A stretch of 46,197 bases of DNA, from NCBI GenBank assembly GCA_937873095.1, contig CALMVI010000115.1, positions 1 through 46,197 on the forward strand, given 5' to 3'. Shown one piece after another: positions 8,476-18,866 of this stretch. Position numbers and translations under genes: made by a program. The notes beneath the pieces are model-generated. The model did not search any database, was not told the DNA's origin, and saw nothing but the letters and a program-made list of their open reading frames with translations. The stretch is from an uncultured Acetobacteraceae bacterium. Its GTDB lineage: Bacteria; Pseudomonadota; Alphaproteobacteria; Acetobacterales; Acetobacteraceae. Within the stretch, counting starts at the first letter, position 1. Each line of letters opens with the position of its first letter.

Positions 8476-9072
8476 TCAGGGCCCCGTGTATGAGAAGATC
8501 GGCAGCGTGTGCAGCGGCGCGGCGTGCTCGATCGGGCACTGCGCCAGGCTTTCCTCGATGGTGCCGAGGCTGTCGTCGCAATCGGCCACACCGCACTCGA
8601 AATACGTGGCGCTGCTCTGCGGCAGATTGACCACGAACATGAAGTTCGTGCCGGCCGGCGCCATTTCGTCGTCGCAGGTCGACACGCCGCAGATCCACGG
8701 CTGCACCTCGGTGACCGTCGCGGCGATACCCAGTGCGGCGGCGATGCGCACCAGCGACCCGGCGCACACCGTGCCGCCCGCCGTCCAGCGCGAGTAGGCG
8801 ATGGCCGCCTGGTCGCCAAAGCTCAGCGCGGACAAGTCGCGCCCGCACGGGTCCGGCCCCAGCACGCGCTGATAGTCCGGCAGCAGGTTGTAGGCGACGC
8901 GCTGGTCGACCTGCGGCAGCAGCGCTTCCATCGACGTCTCGACCAGCGACAGCTCGTTGGCCCAGCCGAGCAGCTTCGCGCCGTCATAGGTGTCGGCGTC
9001 GGACGGGAACGTCCAGCCTGGCGGCTGCAGCTGCAGCAGCTCCACCTGGACTGTGAGCGGTGCGCGGCTCAT
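8476..9072 (-). CDS. Mu gp48-like baseplate protein (DUF2313)
   Basis: The 198-residue product matches the YmfQ/DUF2313 family by its layout: an N-terminal helical region with LLPDYQRVLGPDP, then a cysteine-containing beta domain with EVQPWICGVSTCDDEMAPAG and an ending rich in CPIEHAAPLHTLP. These proteins connect the baseplate wedge to the fibres. The start overlaps the stop of the upstream J-like gene in an ATGA junction, and the order J, gp48, fibre is that of Mu. Confidence 0.88.
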   Translation of the reverse strand: MSRAPLTVQVELLQLQPPGWTFPSDADTYDGAKLLGWANELSLVETSMEALLPQVDQRVAYNLLPDYQRVLGPDPCGRDLSALSFGDQAAIAYSRWTAGGTVCAGSLVRIAAALGIAATVTEVQPWICGVSTCDDEMAPAGTNFMFVVNLPQSSATYFECGVADCDDSLGTIEESLAQCPIEHAAPLHTLPIFSYTGP

Positions 9073-10187
9073 GCCGGCGGCGCCTCGAAGGTGATCGGCC
9101 CCAGCAGCGCAAGCTGCGTCGGACCGATCGGCACGTCGGCCGAGGGCAAGATGAGGACGTGGCTGACCTCGCCGTCGGCGTTGCTCAGCGCAGCATTAAG
9201 CTGGGACGCGTAGACAGTGCCGCCGATCGTCTGCTGTGCAAAGAACAGCTGCAGCGCCGTGGTCGCGGCGTTCGCAACCGCCACGGTGTCGGGGTTCAGG
9301 ATCAAGGCCACCTGGACCGGAACGGCCGAGGCCGGTGTCACCAGCACCGTCATGCCCAGCGGCTTGCGGTTCATCGCGTCGGTGACGTACGCGGTCACCG
9401 TCGCCAGCTCGGCCGCCGTCGGCAGGCGCGGCCCCAGGCCGTTCGCCTGCTGCACCGCCAGCACCACGTTGACGACGCCGAGCTGCAGCTGCTGCGCCGA
9501 GACGATGGCGTTCTGCAGCACCTCGCCCACCCACTGGACGTAGTCGCTGCCGGTCCCACCGCCGCCGCGCTGGCGGATGCGCGCCAGGATGCGCGCTCGC
9601 CAGCTATCGGTGCTCTCCAGGTCCTGGCCGCCGGTGATCCCGCTCGGATCGACCGCCAGCGTCTGCGAGCCCAGGCCGGCGAGCGCGCTGACGAAGGTCA
9701 GCGGCGTTGCGGCCGGAAGATTGGCGGCCGACCCGGGCGACGCGGACACCACCGGCAGCTCGGTGCCCGTGCTCCCGGCCGGCACCATCGTCGCCGCGCT
9801 CACCAGATACAGCGCACCCCCAGGCGCCGACAGCGTGGCGCCGGCCGGCACGGTGCAGCCGCCAGCCCCGAGCGCCACCAGGTTGCCGCTCGCCGGCGTG
9901 GGCTGGTCCTGCGGCACGCCCCACACTGTGCCGTGCCGGCTCAGCCAGTCCTCGGCCGTGTCCGGCATCAGCTCGTTGGCCAGCCGCGACTGATAGAGGT
10001 AGAGGTCCCAGCTCGCCATCTCCAGCACGCGCGCGTGCACGGCCAGCGTCGAGCGAGGCGAGCGCGCGTCGACCACGGCCGGCGCGGCGCCGGGGTTGCG
10101 CAGCGCGTAGATGCGAGGGAACTCGCTCTCGTAGACGCCGGCGGCGCGCGCCGAGATGTCGCCCGGCGCTGGCAGCGGCCAAGGCAT
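9069..10187 (-). CDS. Baseplate J-like protein (Mu gp47)
   Basis: The 372-residue protein has the baseplate J/gp47 pattern: LYQSRLANELMPDTAEDWLSRHG near the N-terminus, VPAGATLSAPGGALYLV in the centre, and the family hallmark DSWRARILARIRQRGGGGTGSDYVQW around residues 200-225. It forms the wedge of the contractile-tail baseplate. Its start overlaps the stop of gp46 by one base (TGATG) and its stop overlaps gp48 (ATGA). Confidence 0.92.
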   Translation of the reverse strand: MPWPLPAPGDISARAAGVYESEFPRIYALRNPGAAPAVVDARSPRSTLAVHARVLEMASWDLYLYQSRLANELMPDTAEDWLSRHGTVWGVPQDQPTPASGNLVALGAGGCTVPAGATLSAPGGALYLVSAATMVPAGSTGTELPVVSASPGSAANLPAATPLTFVSALAGLGSQTLAVDPSGITGGQDLESTDSWRARILARIRQRGGGGTGSDYVQWVGEVLQNAIVSAQQLQLGVVNVVLAVQQANGLGPRLPTAAELATVTAYVTDAMNRKPLGMTVLVTPASAVPVQVALILNPDTVAVANAATTALQLFFAQQTIGGTVYASQLNAALSNADGEVSHVLILPSADVPIGPTQLALLGPITFEAPPA

Positions 10188-10639
10188 CAGCCGAGCGCCG
10201 CTCGGACTTCGACTTCGCTGCCCTCGACGGCCACAATCGCGCCCAGCACGCCGCGCCGGATGCGCCCGGTCTTCACGCCCACCGCGTAGCCGATGCCTTC
10301 GAAGAAGGCCGTGCCCTCGGTCAGCGTGTCGGCCGCCAGGCGATAGCTGGCGGTCACGTCTTTTAGGCCGTCGGTCAGCCAGAAGCGGCAGCCGACCAGC
10401 TGCCCGGCCTGGTCGAACGCGTCGCCCGCCCAGCCCTGCCGCGCCATCAGCGAGTTCGGGTCGTAGATTTTGGTCGTGCCGGAAGGCAGCGTGTCGTCCG
10501 GCCGCGCTCGCCGGCTGCAGCCGGCAGCAATCAGCAGCGGCGTCATCGGCGTGGTGTCGATGGCGAGGTCAGTGCCGTCGAACACCAGGTCGCATTGCAG
10601 CGTGGCCGGATCGAACGCCAGGGCGTTGTCGCAGAGCAT
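10187..10639 (-). CDS. Mu gp46-like baseplate protein
   Basis: The 150-residue product resembles phage GP46 proteins. Recognisable segments are an N-terminal beta region (DLVFDGTDLAIDTTPMTPLLIA), then RQGWAGDAFDQAGQLVGCRFWL, and a C-terminal ADTLTEGTAFFEGIGYAVGVKTG. It is a small wedge or hub-proximal protein in the order gp45, gp46, gp47. It is the first gene after a strong late-promoter motif at 10673-10694, with a TATCGC box between the motif and the ATG. Confidence 0.85.
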   Translation of the reverse strand: MLCDNALAFDPATLQCDLVFDGTDLAIDTTPMTPLLIAAGCSRRARPDDTLPSGTTKIYDPNSLMARQGWAGDAFDQAGQLVGCRFWLTDGLKDVTASYRLAADTLTEGTAFFEGIGYAVGVKTGRIRRGVLGAIVAVEGSEVEVRAALG

Positions 10640-10672
10640 GGCGCCAGCGATACGCGCGCGCGCAAGCCCCTT

Positions 10673-10694
10673 GCATGCGCGCCGCGGATGGGGA
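10673..10694 (-). promoter_or_regulatory. Late-promoter/activator motif before gp46
   Basis: On the plus strand it reads GCATGCGCGCC then GCGGATGGGGA; it is identical over 20-22 bases to the copies at 23348 and 35739. Reading on the minus strand, 20 bases later comes TATCGC as a possible -10 box, followed shortly by the gp46 start at 10639. The motif would cover roughly -33 to -54, where a class of activators overlapping the -35 region binds. In Mu, PP lies nearby, upstream of P. Confidence 0.65.
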
Positions 10695-10701
10695 GCCGCG
10701 C

Positions 10702-11274
10702 CTACCCGCTGATGTTTGCCGCAGTCACCGTGCCGCTGACAGTCACGTTGCCCTGCACGCTCACCTGACCGGTGACAGAGAGCGGTCCGCTGACCGACAG
10801 CGCGCCGTTGATCGTGACGCTGCCGGTGATGCTGGTCGGCCCGGTGATCGTCACCCCGTTCGGCGCGCTGATCGACACCCCGGGCGAGGCGACCTCCACC
10901 TGCGCCATGCCGAGCATCTGCACGACGCCGCCATGCATGACCGCGACGCGCGAGCCGTCAGGGGCGTAGAGCACGCCCCCATCGCCCTCTGCCAGGTTGC
11001 CGAACCGAGTGCTGGGGTTGAGCAGCGGCAGCGCCACGTAATGGCCGACATCGCCGCCCACCGCCAGCAGCAGAACCGTCCCGCCGGCCTGCGGCGCCCG
11101 CGACGCCAAGCCGAACACCTGCTTGACCTCGATGCCGCTGCGCACGATCCCGTCATGCGTCTGCACGTCCACCGTCTGCGCCTGGCCGGTGTCGTCGATG
11201 GCGACGATCACGCCCTCCACCACCGCCGAGCGCGTGTCGAACACCGCCTCGTGGTGCATCGCCGGGTCCATCAT
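10702..11274 (-). CDS. Baseplate spike protein (Mu gp45, gpV-like)
   Basis: The 190-residue protein has an N-terminal OB-fold-like part (VEGVIVAIDDTGQAQTVDVQ) and an ending built of short beta repeats (ITGSVTINGALSVSGPLSV, TGQVSVQGNVTVSGTV), the triple-stranded beta-helix of the membrane-piercing spike. No apical HxH iron motif is seen at the very end. The start codon overlaps the gp44 stop (ATGA). It tips the tail tube and is contacted by hub protein gp44. Confidence 0.9.
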   Translation of the reverse strand: MMDPAMHHEAVFDTRSAVVEGVIVAIDDTGQAQTVDVQTHDGIVRSGIEVKQVFGLASRAPQAGGTVLLLAVGGDVGHYVALPLLNPSTRFGNLAEGDGGVLYAPDGSRVAVMHGGVVQMLGMAQVEVASPGVSISAPNGVTITGPTSITGSVTINGALSVSGPLSVTGQVSVQGNVTVSGTVTAANISG

Positions 11275-12526
11275 GGCGCGGTCAGCGGCGCCACGCTGCT
11301 GTCCAATACGGTTGTGGACTTGCCCTTGGGCGTGCTGCGCGGCCGCCGCTTGGCCGCCTCGTCGATGCGGTCGTAGGCGGTCACGCCGACCACCCGCATG
11401 CGCGTCTTGCAGCCGTCAGCGCCATAGGTGTAGCGCACGCCGGCGATCAGCATGTCGCTGTTGATCAGGGCGACCGGGTCGTAGACGGCCACCACCTGGT
11501 TCGGGAGCCACAGCGTGCCCGTGGGCCCCGCCGGCGCGGCGCGCCAGTCCAGCACGGTGTACTCGAGCCTGTCGCCCTGGCCGCGCGCCACGCGCAACGC
11601 CCATTCCGCCTGCTCCTGCACCGTGCTCATGCCGCTCTGCGTCCGGGTCAGCCGCACCGTCGGCCTGTAGCGGGTGATTTCCGGATCGACCGCGTGCCCC
11701 GTCATGACGATGGCGGCCGCCTCCGGCGCGACCGCCGGCGCCGGCGCGGCTTTCGGCGTGGGCGCGCCCAACGGGGCGACCGTGCTGTCCAAGTGGGCCT
11801 TCACGCCCACCCGCGCGCCGTTGCACTTCTCGGTCTGACCCTTGACGTAGTAGTCGCTGAAACGGTCCTCCCAGCTGCGATGCGCGCTGCTCTCCAGCAC
11901 GTTCTCGCCCAGGCGGAGCGGCGCGGGTCCCCTGCTCGACCCGCCATGGGTCAGCATCAGCCCGCCCACCCCGTCGGACACCAGCAGCACGCTGCGCTGC
12001 CGCGATGCCTTTTCCAGGGCGGCGAGCGCTGTGTCGTGCGGTCCGTTGGCCAAACGCGCGAAGGCAGCGCCCACATCCACGTCGGCGCGCGGCACGATCC
12101 CGAACGGCGTGCAGATGGCGCGGGCCACGTAGAGCAGGTCGACGTTTTTGGACTCGGCGGGGCCGGTCGGCGCGGCGGCGCACTTGACCAGGTCGCCGCA
12201 CTTATCGAGGCCGGTGATGCGCGTGGTGAGTGCGTCGGCGCGCCAGGCTGTGTCGACCGAGACGATGTAGCCCACCAGCACCACGGCGCCGTCGATCGCC
12301 AGCGTGCAGGACATGCCCTGCGTCAGCGGCTGGTTGTTGCGGGCGAAGTTGTCGTAGGCGGCGCCGATCTGGTCCATGCGCGCCTGGTCGTAGATCGTCA
12401 CGTCGAACGACCGCGCTACCCGGTCCAGGTCGCAGTCGATATCGACGGCGATGAATTCCTGGAACACCTGGCCGTTCGCGCGCAGCGTCACCCGCTGCGT
12501 CGCGATCGCCGCAGGCTGCAACGTGC

Positions 12527-12530
<4 letters not shown>
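11271..12530 (-). CDS. Baseplate hub protein (Mu gp44, gene P)
   Basis: The 419-residue protein begins STLQPAAIATQRVTLRANG and has the gpD/gp44 hub layout: NGQVFQEFIAVDIDCDLD, SFDVTIYDQARMDQIG, YIVSVDTAWRADALTTRITG, DLVKCAAA, and a C-terminal domain with WLPNQVVAVYDPVALINSDMLI. I chose the ATG at 12530 because it overlaps the stop of gp43 in an ATGA junction; the reading frame stays open upstream but only as a shadow of gp43. The hub links the tape measure and tube to the spike. Confidence 0.9.
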
Positions 12531-13882
<1,352 letters not shown>

Positions 13883-13889
13883 CGCCGGC

Positions 13890-16130
13890 TCAGGGCCTGT
13901 TCAGCGTGCGGCCGGGGTTCGGCGTGCCGGTGACCGTCGTGTTCGGGCTGGAGCTGGTGACGCTGGTCACCTTGGTGCCCGGTTCTGCTGCCACGGTGAC
14001 GTGGACGGCCGCCGGCCCCGAGGGCGTGCCTGGCATGCCCTGGGCTGGCGCCGACGCCGTGGCGGACTGGCCGCTGGGCTTGCCGGAAATCTGCGGCATG
14101 TCGCTCAGCCGGGACACCGGAGGCGGCGGCGGCACGGCGATGTGCGGCACGTCGCCCAAATGCAGCATGCGGCCGATCAAGCCGTTGGTGAACGGCGCTT
14201 CCAGCAGATGCATCTGCTCCCGGAACCCATCAACCAGCGCCTGCCAGCCGAGCTTGACGCCGGCCAATATGCGCGTGCCAAGCCCGCCGCTCCACCCGTC
14301 GACCCAGCTCAGGAAATCGCCGAACACGGTCTTCACCGCGCCCCATGCGCCCTCGAATATCTTCGACAACCCGGCGGTCGCCAGGTGCAGCCCGTCCATT
14401 GCCTTGGTCAGGTCGAGCGTGAAAGCGCCGCCGACGAAAGTAATGAACCCGTCGAACACCCCTCGCACGCCGCCCCACATTTCGGCGAAGAAGCCTTCAA
14501 AGCGAGACCACCCGGCATAGACGTCGTAGGCAGCGGCACCCAGCGCCACGACGGCGCCCACGACCAGGCCGATCGGGGAGAAGAGCGCGCCGAGCGCCGT
14601 TGCCAGCGCGGCCAGAACCGAGGTCAGCAAGCCCCACCCGGCGGTCACGACCGGCGCGATCACGCCCAACACCGTCAGCGCCGCCCCGAACGCCAGGACG
14701 CCCGCAGTGATCGCAAGCAGCGCGTGCAGCGCCTGCGGATGCGTGGTGTTCAGCCTGGTCAGCCAGTTGTTGAGCAGCACCAGGCCTCTGTTGACCAGCG
14801 TCAACGCCGGCAGGAAGCCCTCGCCCAGCGTCAGGCCGATCTGGTGCAGCGCCTCTCCGGTGTTCTCCAACTGCTTCTCCGGCGAGCCGATCACGCTCGC
14901 CAGGTCGATCTTCAGCTTGAGCGCGTCGATGCCCTCAAGCGTCTTGCGGAGCTGCTCGAACTCTGCGTTGTGCTGGATCAGCGCCAGCAGGCTGTCGCGC
15001 GCCTGCTTCTGGCCGACCATGCTGCTGATGAACTCCGACTGCGCGATCGGCGACTTGCCCGCCGTGTTCTTCTTGAAGAAGTCCAGGTAGACGTCGAACG
15101 CACTCTTGCCCTGCTTCTCGCCCTGCAGCAGCAAGGCCGGCAGGTCGATATGCGCCCGCTTGCGGGTCACGTTGTCTTCCCGGTTGCTGGTGATGTAGGC
15201 CAGCAGGTCGTCCAGGTTGACGTTGGCCTGGGTGCCGTCGGACGCCAGCTTGGCAGACAGCTCCGCGCCGGCCAGGATCGTGTCGAGGCCGCTGCGGCCC
15301 TTCATCCCGAGCGACGAGGCGACGCCCGTCAGTCCGGGCAGGCCGCGCGAGAAGTCCTCCATCTTCACCCGGCCGTGCTGGGTGGCGTAGGCCACGGCCG
15401 CCAGCGCGCCTTCGGCGCCCTTGCGGTCCTCGATGCCCAGATTGCCGACGATCGATCCCGTAACGGGACCCAGCAGCGCAGGGCTGATGCCGTAGGCCGT
15501 GGCGGCCTCGGAGTGCGCCCGCAGCACCGTCTCGGCCTGGGTGCGCGACAATCCCTGCCCCTTCAGGTCCAGCAGCGCGTCGGCAACGCTCGTGCTCGGG
15601 TTGCGCGTCTCCATCGCGTCCGTGTTGACCAGCGTGTTCAGCCGCTTGACTTCGACTTCCAGTGCCGGGCCGCTCAGCCCGTCCATCATGGCGATCTTGC
15701 GCAGGATCGCGTCGCGCTCGGCATACATCTTCACCGGTTCGTAGACCGCGAAGGCCTCTGTGCCGGCGCTCATCAGGCCGCCGATGCCGCCCGCTGCTGC
15801 CTCCGAGAAGTGCTGGCCGGCCCGATAGACGTTGTGCGCCGCCGCGCCGAGGCGGCCGCTTTTCGCCAGGCTGTCGTTGGCCGCCGACACGCGCCTGATC
15901 GCGGCCGCGGTGCTGTCGGCCTGCTCGGCCGCGTTGCGCAGACCCCGCGTCAGCCCGCTGGTCGGATCGCCGCCCGTCCGCAGCTTCTCGATGCCCGCCG
16001 CCAGCTCGCTCATGCCGAGCGACGCGGCGCTGTCGCGCAGCGCGCGCAGCTGCCGCTCGATCTTGTCCAGGCCGGCGGACAGCTTGTCCTGAAGCGTCAG
16101 TTCCAGGCTTGCTACCAGCGGCGCGGCCAT
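13890..16130 (-). CDS. Tail tape measure protein (Mu gp42)
   Basis: The 746-residue protein has an N-terminal coiled region (LQDKLSAGLDKIERQLRALRDS), a TP901-type core (GISPALLGPVTGSIVGNLG, GVASSLGMKGRSGLDTILAG), and a strongly hydrophobic stretch near residues 465-550 (LAITAGVLAFGAALTVLGVI, SPIGLVVGAVVALGAAAYDV), as tape measures have for passage of DNA through the membrane. The length predicts a tail of roughly 100-110 nm using the usual 1.5 A per residue. It follows the gp41 frameshift gene, the universal arrangement. Confidence 0.93.
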   Translation of the reverse strand: MAAPLVASLELTLQDKLSAGLDKIERQLRALRDSAASLGMSELAAGIEKLRTGGDPTSGLTRGLRNAAEQADSTAAAIRRVSAANDSLAKSGRLGAAAHNVYRAGQHFSEAAAGGIGGLMSAGTEAFAVYEPVKMYAERDAILRKIAMMDGLSGPALEVEVKRLNTLVNTDAMETRNPSTSVADALLDLKGQGLSRTQAETVLRAHSEAATAYGISPALLGPVTGSIVGNLGIEDRKGAEGALAAVAYATQHGRVKMEDFSRGLPGLTGVASSLGMKGRSGLDTILAGAELSAKLASDGTQANVNLDDLLAYITSNREDNVTRKRAHIDLPALLLQGEKQGKSAFDVYLDFFKKNTAGKSPIAQSEFISSMVGQKQARDSLLALIQHNAEFEQLRKTLEGIDALKLKIDLASVIGSPEKQLENTGEALHQIGLTLGEGFLPALTLVNRGLVLLNNWLTRLNTTHPQALHALLAITAGVLAFGAALTVLGVIAPVVTAGWGLLTSVLAALATALGALFSPIGLVVGAVVALGAAAYDVYAGWSRFEGFFAEMWGGVRGVFDGFITFVGGAFTLDLTKAMDGLHLATAGLSKIFEGAWGAVKTVFGDFLSWVDGWSGGLGTRILAGVKLGWQALVDGFREQMHLLEAPFTNGLIGRMLHLGDVPHIAVPPPPPVSRLSDMPQISGKPSGQSATASAPAQGMPGTPSGPAAVHVTVAAEPGTKVTSVTSSSPNTTVTGTPNPGRTLNRP

Positions 16131-16140
16131 GCTCGACCCT

Positions 16141-16973
16141 CTACTTCACTGCGTCCTGACGGCGCTCACGCAGCCGGATGATGGCCGCACCCCAGAAATC
16201 CACGTCGCTCGCCGCCAGGTTCTCGAGCTCGATGCGCGCCCAGCCGTGGTGCTCGCCGATGGCCGATAGGATTAGCGGCCAGTCCTCCGCCCACTCCCCG
16301 ACAAAAAACCGATCACGCGCTGCGCGGCCATGATGTCGGCGGCATCCATCGCGTCGAACAGCGCGTCAGCCTCCTTGGGCTGCAAGCGCAGCGCCCTGGC
16401 GAACGCGGCCGGCAGCGTCTGCTTGGCCTGGCTGATCGCGATCATGTCGGCCCCGCGCAGACGATGGAACGCGAGCTCGGTCCGCAGCTCGAAGCCTTCC
16501 GGCTGGGCGGCGTGGCCGAGCGGCAGGGTGATGACCCCGTCGCTCTCGGTCACCGTCTCCGGCAGGCCATCGGCGACACTGAAGCCGCACAGCTCCGCCA
16601 CGATGCCGTTGGCGGCCGCCAGGTCGCTGGCGTCCAGCCGCTGATAGGCGACGGCCATGCGCGCCGGGGGCATGTCGCAAGCCCGCCCCAGGGCGACTTG
16701 CGCCATCTGGTTGTTGGCCGCCAGCACCTTCCGCATGTCGGCGCCGGTCAGGCGGTGCAGCACCAGCTCGGCGATCGGCTCCTCGTGCACCACGTCGCTG
16801 CCGGCGATGCGGGTGCGCAGCGTGATCGGGTAGGCGAGCGTCAGCGTCACCGACCCGTCCGCGTTCTGCTCGGCGCCCTCCGGCAGGGTCATCGCCCCGC
16901 CGGCAAGCACCACGCCCTCGTCCGCGCTGTCCGCGCGTGCGGCCGAGAGGCGGTCCACCACGACCCGGTCCAT
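16141..16973 (-). CDS. Frameshifted tail assembly chaperone (gp41 fusion)
   Basis: A -1 slip at 16302-16308 joins the gp41 frame to a downstream frame with no start of its own, giving a product of about 277 residues. It shares 224 residues with gp41 and adds 53 (VGEWAEDWPLILSAIGEHHG ... RERRQDAVK). The extension ends 10 bases before the tape measure start. It contains tryptophan-rich helical sequence like the gpGT or E+E' extensions that bind the tape measure. Long-tailed phages, Mu included, make such fusions in this place. The short gp41 form is listed separately. Confidence 0.8.
16272..16973 (-). CDS. Tail assembly chaperone, short form (Mu gp41)
   Basis: The 233-residue protein matches the Mu gp41 family of tail assembly chaperones, but twice. 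Residues about 45-135 (LTLAYPITLRTRI ... ELVLHRLTGADMRKVL ... DLAAANGIVAELCGF) and 145-225 (VITLPLGHAAQPEGF ... ELAFHRLRGADMIAIS ... DIMAAQRVIGFLSG) are tandem copies of one domain. Usual family members are about 100-130 residues, so this one is doubled. It coats the tape measure during tail assembly and is not in the mature virion. It ends in TAA at 16274 unless the ribosome slips at 16302-16308. Confidence 0.85.
   Translation of the reverse strand: MDRVVVDRLSAARADSADEGVVLAGGAMTLPEGAEQNADGSVTLTLAYPITLRTRIAGSDVVHEEPIAELVLHRLTGADMRKVLAANNQMAQVALGRACDMPPARMAVAYQRLDASDLAAANGIVAELCGFSVADGLPETVTESDGVITLPLGHAAQPEGFELRTELAFHRLRGADMIAISQAKQTLPAAFARALRLQPKEADALFDAMDAADIMAAQRVIGFLSGSGRRTGR
16302..16308 (-). 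other. Slippery heptamer T TTT TTG for -1 frameshift
   Basis: On the minus strand gp41 reads GGT TTT TTG in phase, so the heptamer T TTT TTG has the exact X XXY YYZ form. Slipping back one base opens the 53-codon extension, whose frame is otherwise closed to initiation. The phase was checked from codon coordinates: gp41 codons and extension codons differ by exactly one base. Confidence 0.8.
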
Positions 16974-16974
16974 C

Positions 16975-17328
16975 CTACAGCTCCGTCGGGATGCCGGCCG
17001 ACCAGGTCAGCTTAAGCTTGCCGCCCTCGCCGGCCGTGAACTCCACGGCCTCGACGATGAATGCGTCCGGCCAGGCGAAGATTTGGCCGGTGTCGCACTG
17101 CACCTGCAGCTCGCCCTGGCCGGTGCCGTAATTGTCGGTGATGCGGTCGCCGGTTTGGATCACCGCCGTGCAGGCGATCTTGCTCTCCATCATCGCGCCG
17201 GCAGGGGCCACGCTGCGGCTGAACATCACCGCCTTGTTGCGCACGCCGCCCAGCGTGACGGTGCCGCCCGGCTCGTTGGGAACCTTGCTGCCGTTCCAGA
17301 AGATGTCGATGATCCCAAGCGCCGCCAT
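16975..17328 (-). CDS. Tail tube protein (Mu gp40, gene M)
   Basis: The 117-residue protein matches the Mu-type tail tube family in length and pattern: an N-terminal DIFWNGSKV strand, GGVRNKAVMFSRSVAPAG, then KIACTAVIQTGDRITDNYGTG and a C-terminal GGKLKLTWSAG. It forms the inner tube under the sheath (17339-18865) and directly follows it, as in Mu. Confidence 0.92.
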   Translation of the reverse strand: MAALGIIDIFWNGSKVPNEPGGTVTLGGVRNKAVMFSRSVAPAGAMMESKIACTAVIQTGDRITDNYGTGQGELQVQCDTGQIFAWPDAFIVEAVEFTAGEGGKLKLTWSAGIPTEL

Positions 17329-17338
17329 GGCTCAGCTC

Positions 17339-18865
17339 CTATGCCTCGAAATACAGGGCGGTCGCGGACACCATCAGGTTGCCGACGCGCTGGTAGTAGA
17401 GGACCTCGTTGAGCCGGTTGCGGCTGTTCGGATCGCGCGAGAACTGGGCCTTGCGGCACTGGTCCTGCACGTCCTCGATCCAGCCGAGCTGGCCATACAG
17501 CGTGCAGCGTGCGCCCCAGCTGCCGCGCACGCGGTTCGGGGTGGCGATGTTCGGGTTGTTCTCGGCCGCCAGGCTGCCGTCATCGGCCAGCTTGTTGTCC
17601 GGATAGGTCAGGTTCAGGTAGGTGCGCCAGTCGTAGCGGATGCGCGTCTCGACGCGCGCCGCCATCGGGTCCTGCCACGCGGTCGTCGGCGTGCCGGTGT
17701 TGTCGGTCGTGTTCTCCGACACCATCCGCTTGATCACCATCGTGCCGTCCTTCAGCACGTCGTAGATGCAGCCGCCCTCCGGCACGAGCAGGTTTTGCTG
17801 CTGCCAGCTGAAGCGGTCGCCCGGCAACGGCGGCACCACGCCAGGCAGCACGATGTCCTTGACCTGCTGGCTTGGGTCGGTGAACCAGATCTGCGCGCAC
17901 ACGCCGCACATGCTGGCCGAGACCGCCCAGTGCGGCGTCTGCGGGTTGGTGATCGGCAGCGTGCAGCGGAAACGGCTGTCGACCGTGCCCAGGAAGGTGG
18001 CCGTCTGGGCGTAGCTGCCCGTGGCGCACATGAACGCACCCATGTCCAGCTTGGCCGTCGCGGTGTAGCGGTTGTCCATTTCCGCCTGCAGCGCGCTGGC
18101 ATTGGCCAAGTCCTGCCACGGCGTGACGATGTCGGTGTACCAGAGCCCGGCGATCGCGCTGATGACGCCGGCGATCGACTGGTTCACCGTGCCGCCTGTC
18201 ATCGGCACCACGGTCGCTGTCATGGCGCCGGGCAGGATGTCTGCCTTCCCCGTGGCGACGTAGATCGCGAAAGTATTCATCTCCGCGCAACCGTGGCGCG
18301 AGGTCAGGATGATGCTGCCGGCCGCGGTCCCCGTGCCCGCGCTGGCCACGACCGGCAGCGACGGATTGGCGACCGCGTTGATCAGCGCCACCGCGTTGGC
18401 GGCGACCGTCGCCGGCGTGTCGGTTGCCGAGACCGGCACCAGTATCTGCACCCCACCGAGATAGAGCGGCAGCGTGCCGTTCTGCGTCCAGGCGCCGGCG
18501 ATGTTGATGGCGCCCGCCGCCTTGCCGGACCCGGCGGCATCGAGGACGCAGATGATGTCCACCGGCACGGTCGGGTTGGCCGCCAGCAGGAAATACGCCT
18601 GCGTCTCGCCGATGCTGCCGGCCCCGCAATAGTTCGTGGCCTGGCCTGGCGACGTCAGCGGATAGATCCTGCGCGGCAGCGCCGTGCCGGACGGCAGCGC
18701 CTGCGCCACCAGCAGGATGCGCGCGGGGAATGCGAACAGGCCCGCATCGTCGTAGCTCGGGATCGCCTGGACGTAATTGCCCGGGACATAAATGTTCTCG
18801 GGGATCTCCGTGAAAATCGACGGATCGACGAACGGGACCGGCGTGTTGCTGGTGCTGTCCGACAT
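17339..18865 (-). CDS. Contractile tail sheath protein (Mu gp39, gene L)
   Basis: The 508-residue protein follows the Mu gpL sheath pattern: N-terminal SIFTEIPENIYVPGNYVQAI, RILLVAQALPSGTALP, a central variable domain with TPATVAANAVALINAV, and a conserved C-terminus with MVIKRMVSENTTDNTG, RTYLNLTYPDNKLADD and YYQRVGNLMVSATALY. Length is normal for the family (Mu gpL is 495 residues). It identifies the phage as a myovirus. Confidence 0.95.
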   Translation of the reverse strand: MSDSTSNTPVPFVDPSIFTEIPENIYVPGNYVQAIPSYDDAGLFAFPARILLVAQALPSGTALPRRIYPLTSPGQATNYCGAGSIGETQAYFLLAANPTVPVDIICVLDAAGSGKAAGAINIAGAWTQNGTLPLYLGGVQILVPVSATDTPATVAANAVALINAVANPSLPVVASAGTGTAAGSIILTSRHGCAEMNTFAIYVATGKADILPGAMTATVVPMTGGTVNQSIAGVISAIAGLWYTDIVTPWQDLANASALQAEMDNRYTATAKLDMGAFMCATGSYAQTATFLGTVDSRFRCTLPITNPQTPHWAVSASMCGVCAQIWFTDPSQQVKDIVLPGVVPPLPGDRFSWQQQNLLVPEGGCIYDVLKDGTMVIKRMVSENTTDNTGTPTTAWQDPMAARVETRIRYDWRTYLNLTYPDNKLADDGSLAAENNPNIATPNRVRGSWGARCTLYGQLGWIEDVQDQCRKAQFSRDPNSRNRLNEVLYYQRVGNLMVSATALYFEA

Positions 18866-18866
18866 G

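Noticed and set aside
16655-16676. Apparent extra copy of the late motif (CATGCGCGCC) in gp41
   Set aside because: Only the first ten to eleven bases match; it lies in mid-gene with normal codon use and no gene start downstream.
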